A stretch of DNA of 64,000 bases, from contig CAJUIX010000001.1 of assembly GCA_910586665.1 (NCBI GenBank), positions 62,001 through 126,000 on the forward strand, in the 5' to 3' direction. A program made the position numbers and the translations under genes. The notes beneath the pieces are model-generated. The model made no database searches, was not told the origin of the DNA, and saw nothing but the letters and a program-made list of their open reading frames with translations. This document shows, piece after piece, positions 1-8,462 of the stretch. Each line of letters starts with the position of its first letter. The first letter of the stretch is position 1. The stretch is from an uncultured Duncaniella sp. (GTDB lineage Bacteria; Bacteroidota; Bacteroidia; Bacteroidales; Muribaculaceae).

Positions 1-385
1 GATTCCCTGTGCAGCTCAGCACCGGCAGACCGCCTTCGACCACATTGCGTATAGCATTGTCAAATCTATTCCACTGATGCTTATCATTACTATTGGTGAC
101 ATCGCCGACATGCAATATACAAGCTATATTATCATAGTCATGCTTCTGATCCAAGGCCCACAGAAGTGTCCTGTGAAGCGGCTTAACCACACTGTCATTA
201 GCGGTATATTCCTGCACGTCGCCCAATACCATGATATACTCACTCGGATGGTCAATAATCGGGCGACTGTTCATCGCTTGAGATATCGGTTCAAAGTCCT
301 TTGAGCAAGCACTCAGTCCGCATAACACTATTAATACAAGCCATATTTTTGCCTTAATGAAAAAAGATATATTGTAAAGGCTCAT
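1..385 (-). CDS. Metallophosphoesterase lipoprotein, N-terminal part, cut by left edge
   Basis: The reading frame is open from an ATG at 385 down to base 1, so only about 128 N-terminal residues are visible. It starts with a basic stretch, a hydrophobic segment and a lipobox ending LSAC (lipidated Cys27), so it is predicted to be an exported lipoprotein. Calcineurin-type metal-binding motifs follow: a GDVQ block, a GDVTN block, and the start of the GN(HD) block at the edge. The protein is closely similar to the complete paralogue at 522-1598 downstream, and the two genes carry the same promoter. The substrate is unknown. The first motif is GDxQ rather than the classical DxH, as in some Bacteroidota members of the family. 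The start is supported by a perfect promoter about 40 bases upstream. Confidence 0.8.
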   Translation of the reverse strand, partial: MSLYNISFFIKAKIWLVLIVLCGLSACSKDFEPISQAMNSRPIIDHPSEYIMVLGDVQEYTANDSVVKPLHRTLLWALDQKHDYDNIACILHVGDVTNSNDKHQWNRFDNAIRNVVEGGLPVLSCTGN

Positions 386-424
386 GATATTCAGATATGA
401 TAATAAGATTATTAATGTTACAGA

Positions 425-456
425 CAAATGTAACCAAAAACTATAGATTATACAAA
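425..456 (-). promoter_or_regulatory. Bacteroidota promoter of the left metallophosphoesterase
   Basis: On the minus strand, TTTG at 456-453 is followed by a 20-base spacer and TACATTTG at 432-425. Both elements match the Bacteroidota sigma consensus exactly, and the ATG at 385 lies about 33 bases after the expected start of transcription. Confidence 0.8.
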
Positions 457-521
457 AATCATCAATTTTTTTATCACGCGACAGCCACTACTCTCAATAT
501 ATTTCCGATAAGGACACCCAA

Positions 522-1598
522 TCAGTCACCGAATGGGAAACTATAGCCGCTGATAGGCGTCTCGACCGTGGAGCGGGAGTCGACGCGGTAGACAGTGCAG
601 TCAACCGTCGATGTCACCTTGTCAAACCTGAGAAGCAAGGCCATTGAGTCACCGGCGTTCTCCTGATACTGGAGATTGAACTGGATTAGAGGAATCGGGC
701 GCCCGTTGACGTTCTGCTCGAGGTCATTGACAAGGGCGAAACCATTGTGACCGCTGAGGGCGGCGACTATATTCGGATAAGGCTTCAGCAATCTGTCGAC
801 AAGTTCCTTAGGCGAGGTCCACGTCGAGGCCGTCCCTTGAAAATATTGGCGTGCATAGCAATTCCATGCACCAGGAGCTATAAGCTCGCCATCGCTCCAC
901 AGCATTTCATGAGTCATAAGCATAAATTTCTGTTCCGGGTGCGCCTTGACCCACTCTATAGCCCAGTCGACCACCTCTGTGCGCGGCCCGAACTCCAAAA
1001 GTATCAAATCCATGCTGATGTTCTTCAGCGGAAGCCGCAAAATCAGGTTCTCAACCTTTCCGGCCTCAAAACGGGCCTTAACAAGGCTGTCGGGGAAACA
1101 ATAATGGAGAAAGTCATTGATTCGTGTCGAGTTTCTGTCCTTGACCACATGACCTCCGTCGTCCCTATAGTCATGATTCCCGGTGCAGCTGAACACCGGC
1201 AGACCGCCTTCGACCACATTGCGGATTGCATCGTCAAATCTATCCCACTGGTGCCCCTCGTTACTGTTGGTGACATCGCCGACCTGGAGTATACATGCCA
1301 TATTGTCATAGGCATGCTTCTGACTCACAGCCCAAAGAAGCGTTCTGTGAAGCGGCTTGACCGAATTCTTATTATCGGTATATTCCTGCACGTCACCGAG
1401 CACCATAATATACTCGCTCGAGGGGTCAATAATCAAGTCGGGCGACTGATAATTGTCATACACCATGCCCCATCTGTTAACCCCGGTCTGATATGGCGTA
1501 GGTTCAATATCCTTGGCGCAAGCGCTCAGCCCGCACAACGCTATTAACGCAAGCCATATTTTCGCCCTGGTGAAAGAAGAGATACTGTAGAGGCTCAT
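522..1598 (-). CDS. Metallophosphoesterase (calcineurin-like) lipoprotein
   Basis: This is a 358-residue predicted exported lipoprotein (lipobox LSAC, Cys27). It carries the metal-binding blocks of calcineurin-like phosphoesterases in order: GDVQ near residue 68, GDVTN near 107, GNHD near 140, THEM in the middle and GHNG near 290. The family hydrolyses phosphomono- or diesters with two metal ions; the substrate here is unknown. A longer frame could begin at 1640, but that ATG lies inside the -7 element of a perfect promoter (1638-1669), so the start at 1598 is preferred. It is a tandem paralogue of the truncated gene at the left edge, promoter included. The GDxQ first motif is non-classical, so catalytic competence is likely but not certain. 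Confidence 0.85.
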   Translation of the reverse strand: MSLYSISSFTRAKIWLALIALCGLSACAKDIEPTPYQTGVNRWGMVYDNYQSPDLIIDPSSEYIMVLGDVQEYTDNKNSVKPLHRTLLWAVSQKHAYDNMACILQVGDVTNSNEGHQWDRFDDAIRNVVEGGLPVFSCTGNHDYRDDGGHVVKDRNSTRINDFLHYCFPDSLVKARFEAGKVENLILRLPLKNISMDLILLEFGPRTEVVDWAIEWVKAHPEQKFMLMTHEMLWSDGELIAPGAWNCYARQYFQGTASTWTSPKELVDRLLKPYPNIVAALSGHNGFALVNDLEQNVNGRPIPLIQFNLQYQENAGDSMALLLRFDKVTSTVDCTVYRVDSRSTVETPISGYSFPFGD

Positions 1599-1637
1599 GG
1601 TATTCAGAGGTGATAATGAGATTATTAATGTTATAGG

Positions 1638-1669
1638 CAAATGTAACCAAAAGCTTCAAATTATGCAAA
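1638..1669 (-). promoter_or_regulatory. Bacteroidota promoter of the second metallophosphoesterase
   Basis: TTTG at 1669-1666, a 20-base spacer and TACATTTG at 1645-1638 on the minus strand form a full consensus promoter. It copies the promoter of the upstream paralogue and decides the start codon at 1598. Confidence 0.85.
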
Positions 1670-1713
1670 AAACATTAACTTTTTTATCCGAATACCTATT
1701 TTTTGAATACGAA

Positions 1714-1747
1714 ATCGGAGCTGCCACCATTTGGCGACAGCCCCGAT
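1714..1747 (-). terminator. Hairpin after kdgK, probable terminator of the kdu operon
   Basis: Two 15-base arms (1714-1728 and 1733-1747) pair with a couple of G-U pairs around a 4-base loop, 30 bases past the kdgK stop. The U-rich tail on the minus strand is short, so termination efficiency is uncertain. Confidence 0.6.
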
Positions 1748-1776
1748 ATTTGATTTATTTCAAAGTCAGACGCGAT

Positions 1777-2796
1777 TTAGCGCTGTACGCGGCCGTTGGC
1801 GTTGCCGCCGGCGAGTGAGTTGACTTCGTCGACAGTGACGAGGTTGAAGTCACCCGGAATGGTGTGCTTGAGAGCGGAAGCTGCAACAGCAAATTCGAGA
1901 GCGTCGCCCTGGTTAGGCATGGTGAGGAGGCCGTGGATGATACCGCCTGAGAAGGAGTCGCCGCCGCCTACACGGTCGATAATGGGGTTGATGTCGTAGC
2001 GCTTCGACTCATAGAATTCCTCGCCGTTGTAAATCATAGCCTTCCAGCCGTTGTGGGTGGCAGAGAATGACTCGCGAAGAGTGGAAATGACATACTTGAA
2101 GCCAAACTCCTTGGCCATAGCCTTGAAGATGCCCTTGTAGCCCTCGGCGTTGGTCTCACCGCCTTCCACGTCAGCATCGGGCTTGAAGCCGAGGCAGAGC
2201 TCTGCGTCCTCCTCGTTGCCGATGCAGACATCGACATACTGCATGAGCGGACGCATGATTGACTGAGCCTTCTCCTTGGTCCAAAGTTTCTTGCGGAAGT
2301 TGAGGTCGACAGACACGGTCACACCGTGGCGCTTGGCAGCCTCGCAGGCAAGGCGGGTAAGCTCGGCAGCCTTGTCGCTGATGGCGGGAGTGATGCCGCT
2401 CCAGTGGAACCAGTCGGCACCTTCCATGATTGCGTCGAAATCGAAGTCCTCGGGATCAGCCTCGGAGATAGCGGAGTTTGCACGGTCATAGATAACCTTT
2501 GAGGGACGCATTGAAGCACCGGTCTCGCAGTAGTAGATGCCTACACGGTCACCGCCACGGGCGATGTGGTCGGTGTGGACACCATAGCGACGGAGGGCGT
2601 TGACAGCGGCCTGGCCGATTTCGTGCTTGGGAAGCTTAGACACGAAGTATGCGTCATGGCCATAGTTGGCGCAGCTGACAGCCACATTGGCCTCGCCACC
2701 ACCCCAGATAACGTCAAAATTATCTACCTGCACGAAGCGATAGTTACCCTTGGGAGAAAGGCGAAGCATGATTTCGCCTAAAGTTACGACTTTCAT
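1777..2796 (-). CDS. kdgK: 2-keto-3-deoxygluconate kinase
   Basis: This cytoplasmic PfkB-family sugar kinase has 339 residues, the usual family length. It is predicted to phosphorylate 2-keto-3-deoxygluconate to KDPG, the last Kdu-pathway step before an aldolase. The N-terminal GGGEANVAV block binds substrate. The C-terminal signature GGGDSFSGG (residues 277-285) contains the catalytic Asp280; it is usually GAGDSF, and the Gly for Ala change is mild. It is the last gene of the minus-strand kduD / EIIC / kduI / kdgK operon, 57 bases after kduI. No KDPG aldolase is visible in the window. Another sugar kinase specificity is possible from sequence alone, but the neighbours argue for KdgK. Confidence 0.9.
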   Translation of the reverse strand: MKVVTLGEIMLRLSPKGNYRFVQVDNFDVIWGGGEANVAVSCANYGHDAYFVSKLPKHEIGQAAVNALRRYGVHTDHIARGGDRVGIYYCETGASMRPSKVIYDRANSAISEADPEDFDFDAIMEGADWFHWSGITPAISDKAAELTRLACEAAKRHGVTVSVDLNFRKKLWTKEKAQSIMRPLMQYVDVCIGNEEDAELCLGFKPDADVEGGETNAEGYKGIFKAMAKEFGFKYVISTLRESFSATHNGWKAMIYNGEEFYESKRYDINPIIDRVGGGDSFSGGIIHGLLTMPNQGDALEFAVAASALKHTIPGDFNLVTVDEVNSLAGGNANGRVQR

Positions 2797-2853
2797 GATT
2801 AGTAAAGGATTTTTTAATTTTATAAAATAAGTTACTCTGATTTTTAAGCAGGA

Positions 2854-3774
2854 TTACTCCATTTCGAGATAGGTGACCTTGTCCATGTCGCCATAGTTGA
2901 GATTCTCGCCACCCATGCCCCATATAAACATATAGTTAGATGTTCCGGCAGCTGCGTGGATTGACCATTCGGGCGACATGACTGCCTGCTCGTTGTGGAG
3001 CCAGATGAGACGGTTCTCCTGAGGCTCTCCCATGAGGTGGCAGATAGCGTTGCCCTCGGGGACGTTGAAGTAGAAGTATGCCTCTACGCGGCGGTCGTGG
3101 GTATGGGCGGGCATGGTGTTCCATACGCTACCCGGCTTCAGCTCTGTCAGACCCATCTGGAGCTGGCAGGGACCCTCTTCGAGTACGTTGGAAACGATGA
3201 GCTGGTTGATCACGCGGTCATTCGACTCTTCGAGCGAGCCGGCCTTGATGCAGTTGGCCTTGATAGAGCCCTTGCGGCCGTCGATAGTGATGAGCTGGGT
3301 CTTGTAGGCAGCGTGGGCGGGAGTAGAGTTGAGATAGAACTTGGCAGGGTTTGCATTGTCCTTACTGCGGAAGGTGACATTCTTGTTGCCACGTCCCACA
3401 TAGAGGGCATCCTTGAAGTGAAGCTCATATTCCTTGCCGTTGACAGTCACGATACCGTCGCCACCGATGTTGATGACACCGAGCTCGCGACGCTCGAGGA
3501 AGTAGTCGGCCTTCAGGGGGTCGATGGTCTCGAGGACGACCTCTTTGCCCACGGGAACCACGCCGCCGTAGATGAGGCGGTCATACATCGAGTAGGTAAG
3601 GTTGATTTTGTTCTCCTCCATCACCTTCGGCATCATGAAGTGCGAGCGGAGCTGTTTGGTGTCGTAATGTTTTACATCGTCGGGATGACAGGCACGGAGA
3701 ATCGAATATTCAGTCTGTGCAACGCCTGAGAGCGACATACTCATAAGTGCGATAGCTGTTAAAAGTTTTTTCAT
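2854..3774 (-). CDS. kduI: 5-keto-4-deoxyuronate isomerase with signal peptide
   Basis: KduI isomerises 5-keto-4-deoxyuronate, the open form of unsaturated uronates released by polysaccharide lyases, to 2,5-diketo-3-deoxygluconate. All four zinc ligands are in place: His224, His226, Glu231 and His273, each offset by 28 from the ligands known for E. coli KduI (196, 198, 203, 245). The offset comes from an N-terminal extension with a basic start, a hydrophobic core and an Ala-X-Ala-like end near residue 19, which reads as a cleavable signal peptide. KduI is normally cytoplasmic, so export to the periplasm is unusual. The gene sits 9 bases after the EIIC-like permease gene. The enzyme call is strong; the location is inferred. 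Confidence 0.92.
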   Translation of the reverse strand: MKKLLTAIALMSMSLSGVAQTEYSILRACHPDDVKHYDTKQLRSHFMMPKVMEENKINLTYSMYDRLIYGGVVPVGKEVVLETIDPLKADYFLERRELGVINIGGDGIVTVNGKEYELHFKDALYVGRGNKNVTFRSKDNANPAKFYLNSTPAHAAYKTQLITIDGRKGSIKANCIKAGSLEESNDRVINQLIVSNVLEEGPCQLQMGLTELKPGSVWNTMPAHTHDRRVEAYFYFNVPEGNAICHLMGEPQENRLIWLHNEQAVMSPEWSIHAAAGTSNYMFIWGMGGENLNYGDMDKVTYLEME

Positions 3775-3783
3775 ATTTATGAT

Positions 3784-5205
3784 TTATTCTGTTGTCTGGA
3801 TTTCATCTGAGTTCTTTTCAATCATCGCGCGCTGGTTGCGGATGATGAGGACTCTATTCATTATCATCATGCCGAGTGTTATAATCACGAGGATACCCGC
3901 GCCAATCCACTTGAGGTTTTCAGTGCACTGGTAGATAACCCAGGCGAGAGGACTCGATGCGAAGTCGAGGCTTCCGCCCTGGAAGCCGGCTGGGATTGCA
4001 ACCGCAGCGTCGCCCGTGGCCTCATAGACATCCTTTGCTGCAAGGGTGAAGGCTCCGGCAAGGTTCGTCACCATGTAGAGACCTATGACAAGGACAACAA
4101 GGCCGATGATGAAGGTCTTGACCACATTACCCTTGGTGAAGGGGAGGACGAGGGGGAACACATAGAACATACCTGCAAGCGATGCAAGCGGGAGGAACTG
4201 GTTGCCCGGGAGGACTACTGCGAGGAGCAGGGTTACGGGGATGAGCAGAAGCGATACCACAAGAGTGGTCGGGTGGCCGATGACGAGCGCCGGGCTCATA
4301 CCGATGTTAAGGCCGTCGGCACCCTTGAACTTGCGGGCTATAAGACCGCGGGTGGCATCGCTGATAGGCTTCAGACCCTCGATGAAGAGCACTGTCACAC
4401 GGGGTATAAGCTCCATGACGGCACCCATCTTGATGCCGAGTCCGAGGATGTAGGGAATCTTGTCGACAATCTCAGCCCAGGAGTTGCATGTAAGGCAGCC
4501 GATGCCGATACCGACAACGACGCCGAGGAAGAGGGGCTCGCCGAGCAGACCGAACTTCTTCTTCATGCCCTCGGCGTCAATCTCAAGTTTCTCGATGCCG
4601 GGAATCTTGTCGAGACCCTTGTTGATAAGCCACGCGAAGGGGACGAAGCCGCCGCAGAAGGGTTGCGGTATAGAGATTCCGTCCATGTCCTTATAGAAAG
4701 TCTGAAATTTCTTGGCTGTGAGGTCGGCAATGATGAGGGTGATGATGTAGCAGACGATAGCTCCGAAGAAGCCCCATGCGAGGGAGTTGCTTGCGAAGTA
4801 GATGACTGCGCCGATAAAGGCGAAATGCCAGTAGTTCCAAAGGTCGATGTTGACAGTGCGTGTAGTCTTGGTCAGGAGCATGAGCAGGTTGACACCGAGA
4901 CACACAGGGATGATGAAAGCGCCGACAGCCGTGTTGTAGGCGACTGCTGCCGCCGCGGGCCAGCCCATGTCAAAGACCTTCAGCTGGAGGTCGTAGATCT
5001 TGACCACCTCGTCGAGCGCGGGGCCGAGAGCGGAAGTGAGGAGCGCGGTGACAATCGAGAGACCGATGAAACCGACGCCCACTTTCAAGCCGGACTTGAG
5101 AGAGTTGCCGAAGCTAAGTCCGATACAGAGTCCGAGCACGGTGAAGATGATAGGCATCATCACCGCCGCGCCCAGACCTATGATGTAGGAAAAGACTTGT
5201 TCCAA
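3784..5205 (-). CDS. Galactitol-type PTS EIIC permease homologue (orphan)
   Basis: This 473-residue polytopic membrane protein resembles E. coli GatC along its whole length. Conserved stretches include MGWP near residue 79, RTVNIDLWNYWH, KFGLLGEP, the MELIPR segment and VLPGNQFLP. GatC is the membrane channel of the galactitol phosphotransferase system and normally needs EIIA and EIIB partners. None is encoded nearby, and most Bacteroidota lack a complete PTS. Its position between kduD and kduI suggests transport of a keto-uronate rather than galactitol, perhaps without phosphorylation; this is an inference. The start at 5205 gives a first membrane segment like that of GatC. Confidence 0.85.
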   Translation of the reverse strand: MEQVFSYIIGLGAAVMMPIIFTVLGLCIGLSFGNSLKSGLKVGVGFIGLSIVTALLTSALGPALDEVVKIYDLQLKVFDMGWPAAAAVAYNTAVGAFIIPVCLGVNLLMLLTKTTRTVNIDLWNYWHFAFIGAVIYFASNSLAWGFFGAIVCYIITLIIADLTAKKFQTFYKDMDGISIPQPFCGGFVPFAWLINKGLDKIPGIEKLEIDAEGMKKKFGLLGEPLFLGVVVGIGIGCLTCNSWAEIVDKIPYILGLGIKMGAVMELIPRVTVLFIEGLKPISDATRGLIARKFKGADGLNIGMSPALVIGHPTTLVVSLLLIPVTLLLAVVLPGNQFLPLASLAGMFYVFPLVLPFTKGNVVKTFIIGLVVLVIGLYMVTNLAGAFTLAAKDVYEATGDAAVAIPAGFQGGSLDFASSPLAWVIYQCTENLKWIGAGILVIITLGMMIMNRVLIIRNQRAMIEKNSDEIQTTE

Positions 5206-5263
5206 GTTCTTTTAGTTTAATGTGTAATGGATTATGGCTTATATAGAGGGAGTGGTTTAAAGT

Positions 5264-5307
5264 GCAAGGTTTAAACCTTAAACTTTAACCCTTAAACCCT
5301 AAACCTC
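5264..5307. repeat. Short degenerate TTAAACC-type repeat between kduD and the permease
   Basis: About 44 bases in the kduD-EIIC gap consist of imperfect copies of a 7-8 base unit (CTTAAAC-like) with an internal palindrome, GGTTTAAACC. It resembles a tiny telomere-like satellite and may be replication slippage. No function is evident. Confidence 0.5.
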
Positions 5308-5310
5308 CTA

Positions 5311-6105
5311 TTATTTAGGCTGTTTGCCGATATATGCGAGAATACCGCCATCCACATAGAGCACATGGCCGTTGACGAAATCAGAAGCATCCGATGCGAG
5401 GAAGACGGCAGGGCCCATGAGGTCCTCGGGAGTGCCCCAGCGTGCGGCGGGAGTCTTGGAGATTATGAACTGGTCGAAAGGATGACGGCTTCCGTCGGGC
5501 TGGCGCTCGCGGAGGGGCGCGGTCTGCTCGGTGGCAATGTAGCCCGGGCCGATACCGTTGCACTGGATATTGTGCTCGCCGTACTCGGAGCAAATGTTGC
5601 GGGTGAGCATCTTCAGACCGCCCTTGGCGGCCGCGTAAGCGCTGACGGTCTCGCGACCAAGCTCACTCATCATAGAGCAGATATTGATAATCTTGCCGTG
5701 ACCCTTCTTAATCATTCCGGGAATCACAGCCTTGGCGCAGATATAGGGGGCAATAAGGTCAACGTCGACAACTCTGCGGAAATCCTCGACATTCATTTCC
5801 TCCATAGGTATGCGCTTGATGATGCCGGCATTGTTGACGAGAATGTCGATAGTGCCTACTGTGGCCTCGATATCAGCGACCATAGCCTTGACAGCCTCTT
5901 CATCGGTCACATCGCAGAGATAACCTTTGGCATCAATGCCAAGCTCCTTGTATGCCTTGAGTCCACGGTCTACTGTCTCCTGACGGGAACAGTTAAATAC
6001 GATTTTTGCACCGGCTTCTGCATAAGCCTGGGCGATAGCAAGACCGATTCCATAAGCGGCACCTGTCACAAGTGCGACCTTGCCTTCCAGTGAAAAATTT
6101 ACCAT
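5311..6105 (-). CDS. kduD: 2-keto-3-deoxygluconate 5-dehydrogenase (SDR family)
   Basis: This 264-residue short-chain dehydrogenase is predicted to reduce 2,5-diketo-3-deoxygluconate, the KduI product, to 2-keto-3-deoxygluconate with NAD(P)H in the cytoplasm. The Rossmann motif TGAAYGIG (14-21), NNAG (91-94) and the catalytic Ser144, Tyr157 and Lys161 are all present. The family also contains gluconate 5-dehydrogenases, which are hard to separate by eye, but kduI and kdgK in the same operon favour KduD. It is the first gene of the operon. A 105-base gap with a degenerate repeat separates it from the EIIC gene. Confidence 0.88.
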   Translation of the reverse strand: MVNFSLEGKVALVTGAAYGIGLAIAQAYAEAGAKIVFNCSRQETVDRGLKAYKELGIDAKGYLCDVTDEEAVKAMVADIEATVGTIDILVNNAGIIKRIPMEEMNVEDFRRVVDVDLIAPYICAKAVIPGMIKKGHGKIINICSMMSELGRETVSAYAAAKGGLKMLTRNICSEYGEHNIQCNGIGPGYIATEQTAPLRERQPDGSRHPFDQFIISKTPAARWGTPEDLMGPAVFLASDASDFVNGHVLYVDGGILAYIGKQPK

Positions 6106-6199
6106 AATATGTGTAGTTAAATAAGTTCCAGGTAATTAGAATTTGCGGGGTGATAATTCAAAATTCGGTGGTAAAATTAATAATTTTAACATTCTCACC

Positions 6200-6207
6200 C
6201 AAATTTA
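6200..6207 (-). promoter_or_regulatory. kduD: Possible -7 element of the kdu operon
   Basis: TAAATTTG on the minus strand lies about 95 bases before the kduD start. No convincing TTTG is seen at the -33 position, so the operon may need an activator or use another start site. Confidence 0.35.
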
Positions 6208-6305
6208 ACCACTTAAAACTTGTAAAATCACACATAAAAGGTATTAAAAACACACGGGAGATTTTTTTATGCCACGTTATGGGTACAAATATGGAATTTC
6301 TTTTT

Positions 6306-6313
6306 TAAATTTG
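6306..6313 (+). promoter_or_regulatory. fbp: -7 element of fbp
   Basis: TAAATTTG lies 50 bases before the fbp start and matches the Bacteroidota -7 consensus. The -33 region is not a clear match. Confidence 0.5.
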
Positions 6314-6362
6314 CCTCACGCAACTCTCCGTTTCAATCAATTCTAATGAAAATCTAATCGCC

Positions 6363-8381
6363 ATGTCATTTATCGACTCAAAGGTAACAGCACATCAGGC
6401 CGAAAACGACCGCCGAATACTCGAGCTGCTCGCGCAGACCTTTCCAGACATAAGTTCTGCCAGCACGGAGATTATAAATCTTGAAGCAATATTGAACCTT
6501 CCGAAGGGAACCGAGCATTTCGTCGCCGACCTCCACGGTGAGCACGAAGCCTTCCGCCACATACTCAAAAACGCCTCCGGCAACATCAAGCGAAAGGTGA
6601 CAGACATCTACGGGACGTCGATGCGCGAGACTGAGATAAGGCAGCTCTGCTCGCTCATATACTACCCAGAGGAAAAGATGCAGATTATCCGCTCCACCGA
6701 AGAGGATATGGATGACTTCTACAACATCACCCTCCACCAGCTTATAAAGGTGTGTCAGAGCGTGTCGTCGAAATACACCCGCTCCAAGGTGCGCAAGGCT
6801 CTCCCGAAGGAATTTGCCTATATCATCGAGGAGCTCCTCCATGAGTCGCGCGGTGAGTATGACAAGCAGGGCTACTTCAACCGTATCATGGAGACCATCA
6901 TCTCCACAGGTCAGGCCGACGCCTTCATCATAGCCATGTGCAAGGTGATTCAGAAACTCAGTATCGACCAGCTCCACATTCTCGGCGACATCTATGACAG
7001 AGGCCCTGGTGCCCACCTCATAATGGACACACTCTGCCACTACGGTAACTGGGACATACAGTGGGGCAACCATGACATACTCTGGATGGGCGCCGCCGCG
7101 GGCAATAAGTGCTGCATCGCCAATGTGGTCCGCGTATCGCTCCGCTACGCCAACCTTGCCACACTCGAGGACGGCTACGGCATCAACCTCCTGCCTCTCG
7201 CAACTATGGCAATGGAAGCATACGCCGACGACCCGTGCACCGAGTTCGCACCACACGTCGACAAGGAGGACTGCGAGCATCCCGAAAAGGCCCTCCGGCT
7301 TATGGCCCAGATGCACAAGGCTATCGCCGTCATACAGTTCAAGCTTGAAGGAGCCATGATTGAGAAGCACTCCGAATGGAATATGGCCGACCGTCGTCTC
7401 CTTCACAAGATTGACTACGATAAGGGGACAGTCGAAATCGACGGCACAATATATAATATGTGTGATACGCTATTCCCGACCATTGACCCGGCAGACCCAT
7501 ACCGCCTGACAGCCGAGGAAGCCGAGCTTATGGAGAAGCTGCACCACTCATTTACTGTCAGCACCGGGCTAAAGCGCCACATATCCTGTCTCTTCAGCCA
7601 CGGCTGTATGTATGGTGTCTATAACTCCAACCTACTCTTCCATGCCTCGATGCCACTCAATGCCGACGGCTCGCTAAAAGAGATAGAGGTCAACGGACAA
7701 AGATACAAAGGGTGCCAGCTTTTCCACCAGATAGGTATGCTTATCCGCTCGGCCTTCAACGACGACACCCCGCAAGCCGACAAGGACTACGCCCGCGATT
7801 ATTACTGGTACCTATGGTGCGGGCCCGACTCCCCGCTCTTCGACAAGAGCCGCATGACCACTTTCGAGCGTTATTTCGTCAAGGATTCCGAGGCGCATAA
7901 GGAGGAAAAGGGCTATTATTACAAGCTACGCCAGAACGAGGAGGTATGCGACATGATTCTCGACGAGTTCGGGGTCGAGGGCAAGCAGCGCCACATAATC
8001 AACGGACATGTGCCTGTCAGGACTCAGAAAGGTGAAAGCCCGATTCGCGCAAACGGCAAACTCATGGTCATCGACGGCGGCTTTGCAAAGGCATATCACA
8101 AGACGACTGGTATTGCGGGCTATACGCTCATCTACCACAGCAGCAACTTCGAGCTTGTCGAGCACGAGCCCTTCTCCTCAGAGGAGGAAGCCATCCGCAA
8201 CGGCACCGACATCGTGCGCTCCACAAAAATGGTCGAACAGACTGCACAGCGCATCCGTGTGCGCGACACCGACAAGGGGAAGATACTCCAAAGCCAGATT
8301 GACGAGCTGACGGAACTGCTCTATGCCTTCCGCCACGGCATAATCAAGGAGCGCACATCAGGCAAGAATTCCATGCTCTGA
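6363..8381 (+). CDS. fbp: Fructose-1,6-bisphosphatase class III
   Basis: This 672-residue protein matches the length and layout of class III fructose-1,6-bisphosphatases, the gluconeogenic enzyme of Firmicutes and Bacteroidota. It belongs to the metallophosphoesterase superfamily: DLHG (residues 56-59), GDIYDRGP (208-215) and GNHD (235-238) supply metal ligands, and late histidines occur in the INGHVP segment. It removes the 1-phosphate of fructose 1,6-bisphosphate in the cytoplasm. The gene stands alone, divergent from the kdu operon and convergent with the ClC gene. The ATG at 6363 gives the expected N-terminus. Confidence 0.95.
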   Translation: MSFIDSKVTAHQAENDRRILELLAQTFPDISSASTEIINLEAILNLPKGTEHFVADLHGEHEAFRHILKNASGNIKRKVTDIYGTSMRETEIRQLCSLIYYPEEKMQIIRSTEEDMDDFYNITLHQLIKVCQSVSSKYTRSKVRKALPKEFAYIIEELLHESRGEYDKQGYFNRIMETIISTGQADAFIIAMCKVIQKLSIDQLHILGDIYDRGPGAHLIMDTLCHYGNWDIQWGNHDILWMGAAAGNKCCIANVVRVSLRYANLATLEDGYGINLLPLATMAMEAYADDPCTEFAPHVDKEDCEHPEKALRLMAQMHKAIAVIQFKLEGAMIEKHSEWNMADRRLLHKIDYDKGTVEIDGTIYNMCDTLFPTIDPADPYRLTAEEAELMEKLHHSFTVSTGLKRHISCLFSHGCMYGVYNSNLLFHASMPLNADGSLKEIEVNGQRYKGCQLFHQIGMLIRSAFNDDTPQADKDYARDYYWYLWCGPDSPLFDKSRMTTFERYFVKDSEAHKEEKGYYYKLRQNEEVCDMILDEFGVEGKQRHIINGHVPVRTQKGESPIRANGKLMVIDGGFAKAYHKTTGIAGYTLIYHSSNFELVEHEPFSSEEEAIRNGTDIVRSTKMVEQTAQRIRVRDTDKGKILQSQIDELTELLYAFRHGIIKERTSGKNSML

Positions 8382-8405
8382 CGCCGCTCCCCGCTACCAT
8401 TCGTT

Positions 8406-8462
8406 AAAAAAACACAGCAAGGCACTGTCCCGAAGGATTGTCAATCCTCGGAATAGTGCCTT
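8406..8462 (-). terminator. Terminator at the end of the ClC gene
   Basis: An 8-base stem (8419-8426 with 8455-8462) with further internal pairing overlaps the last codons of the ClC gene. On the minus strand a run of T residues follows about 7 bases later. Confidence 0.6.

Noticed and set aside
1599..1640. Upstream start of the second metallophosphoesterase
   Set aside because: The ATG lies inside the -7 element of a perfect promoter, and the lipoprotein signal begins at 1598.
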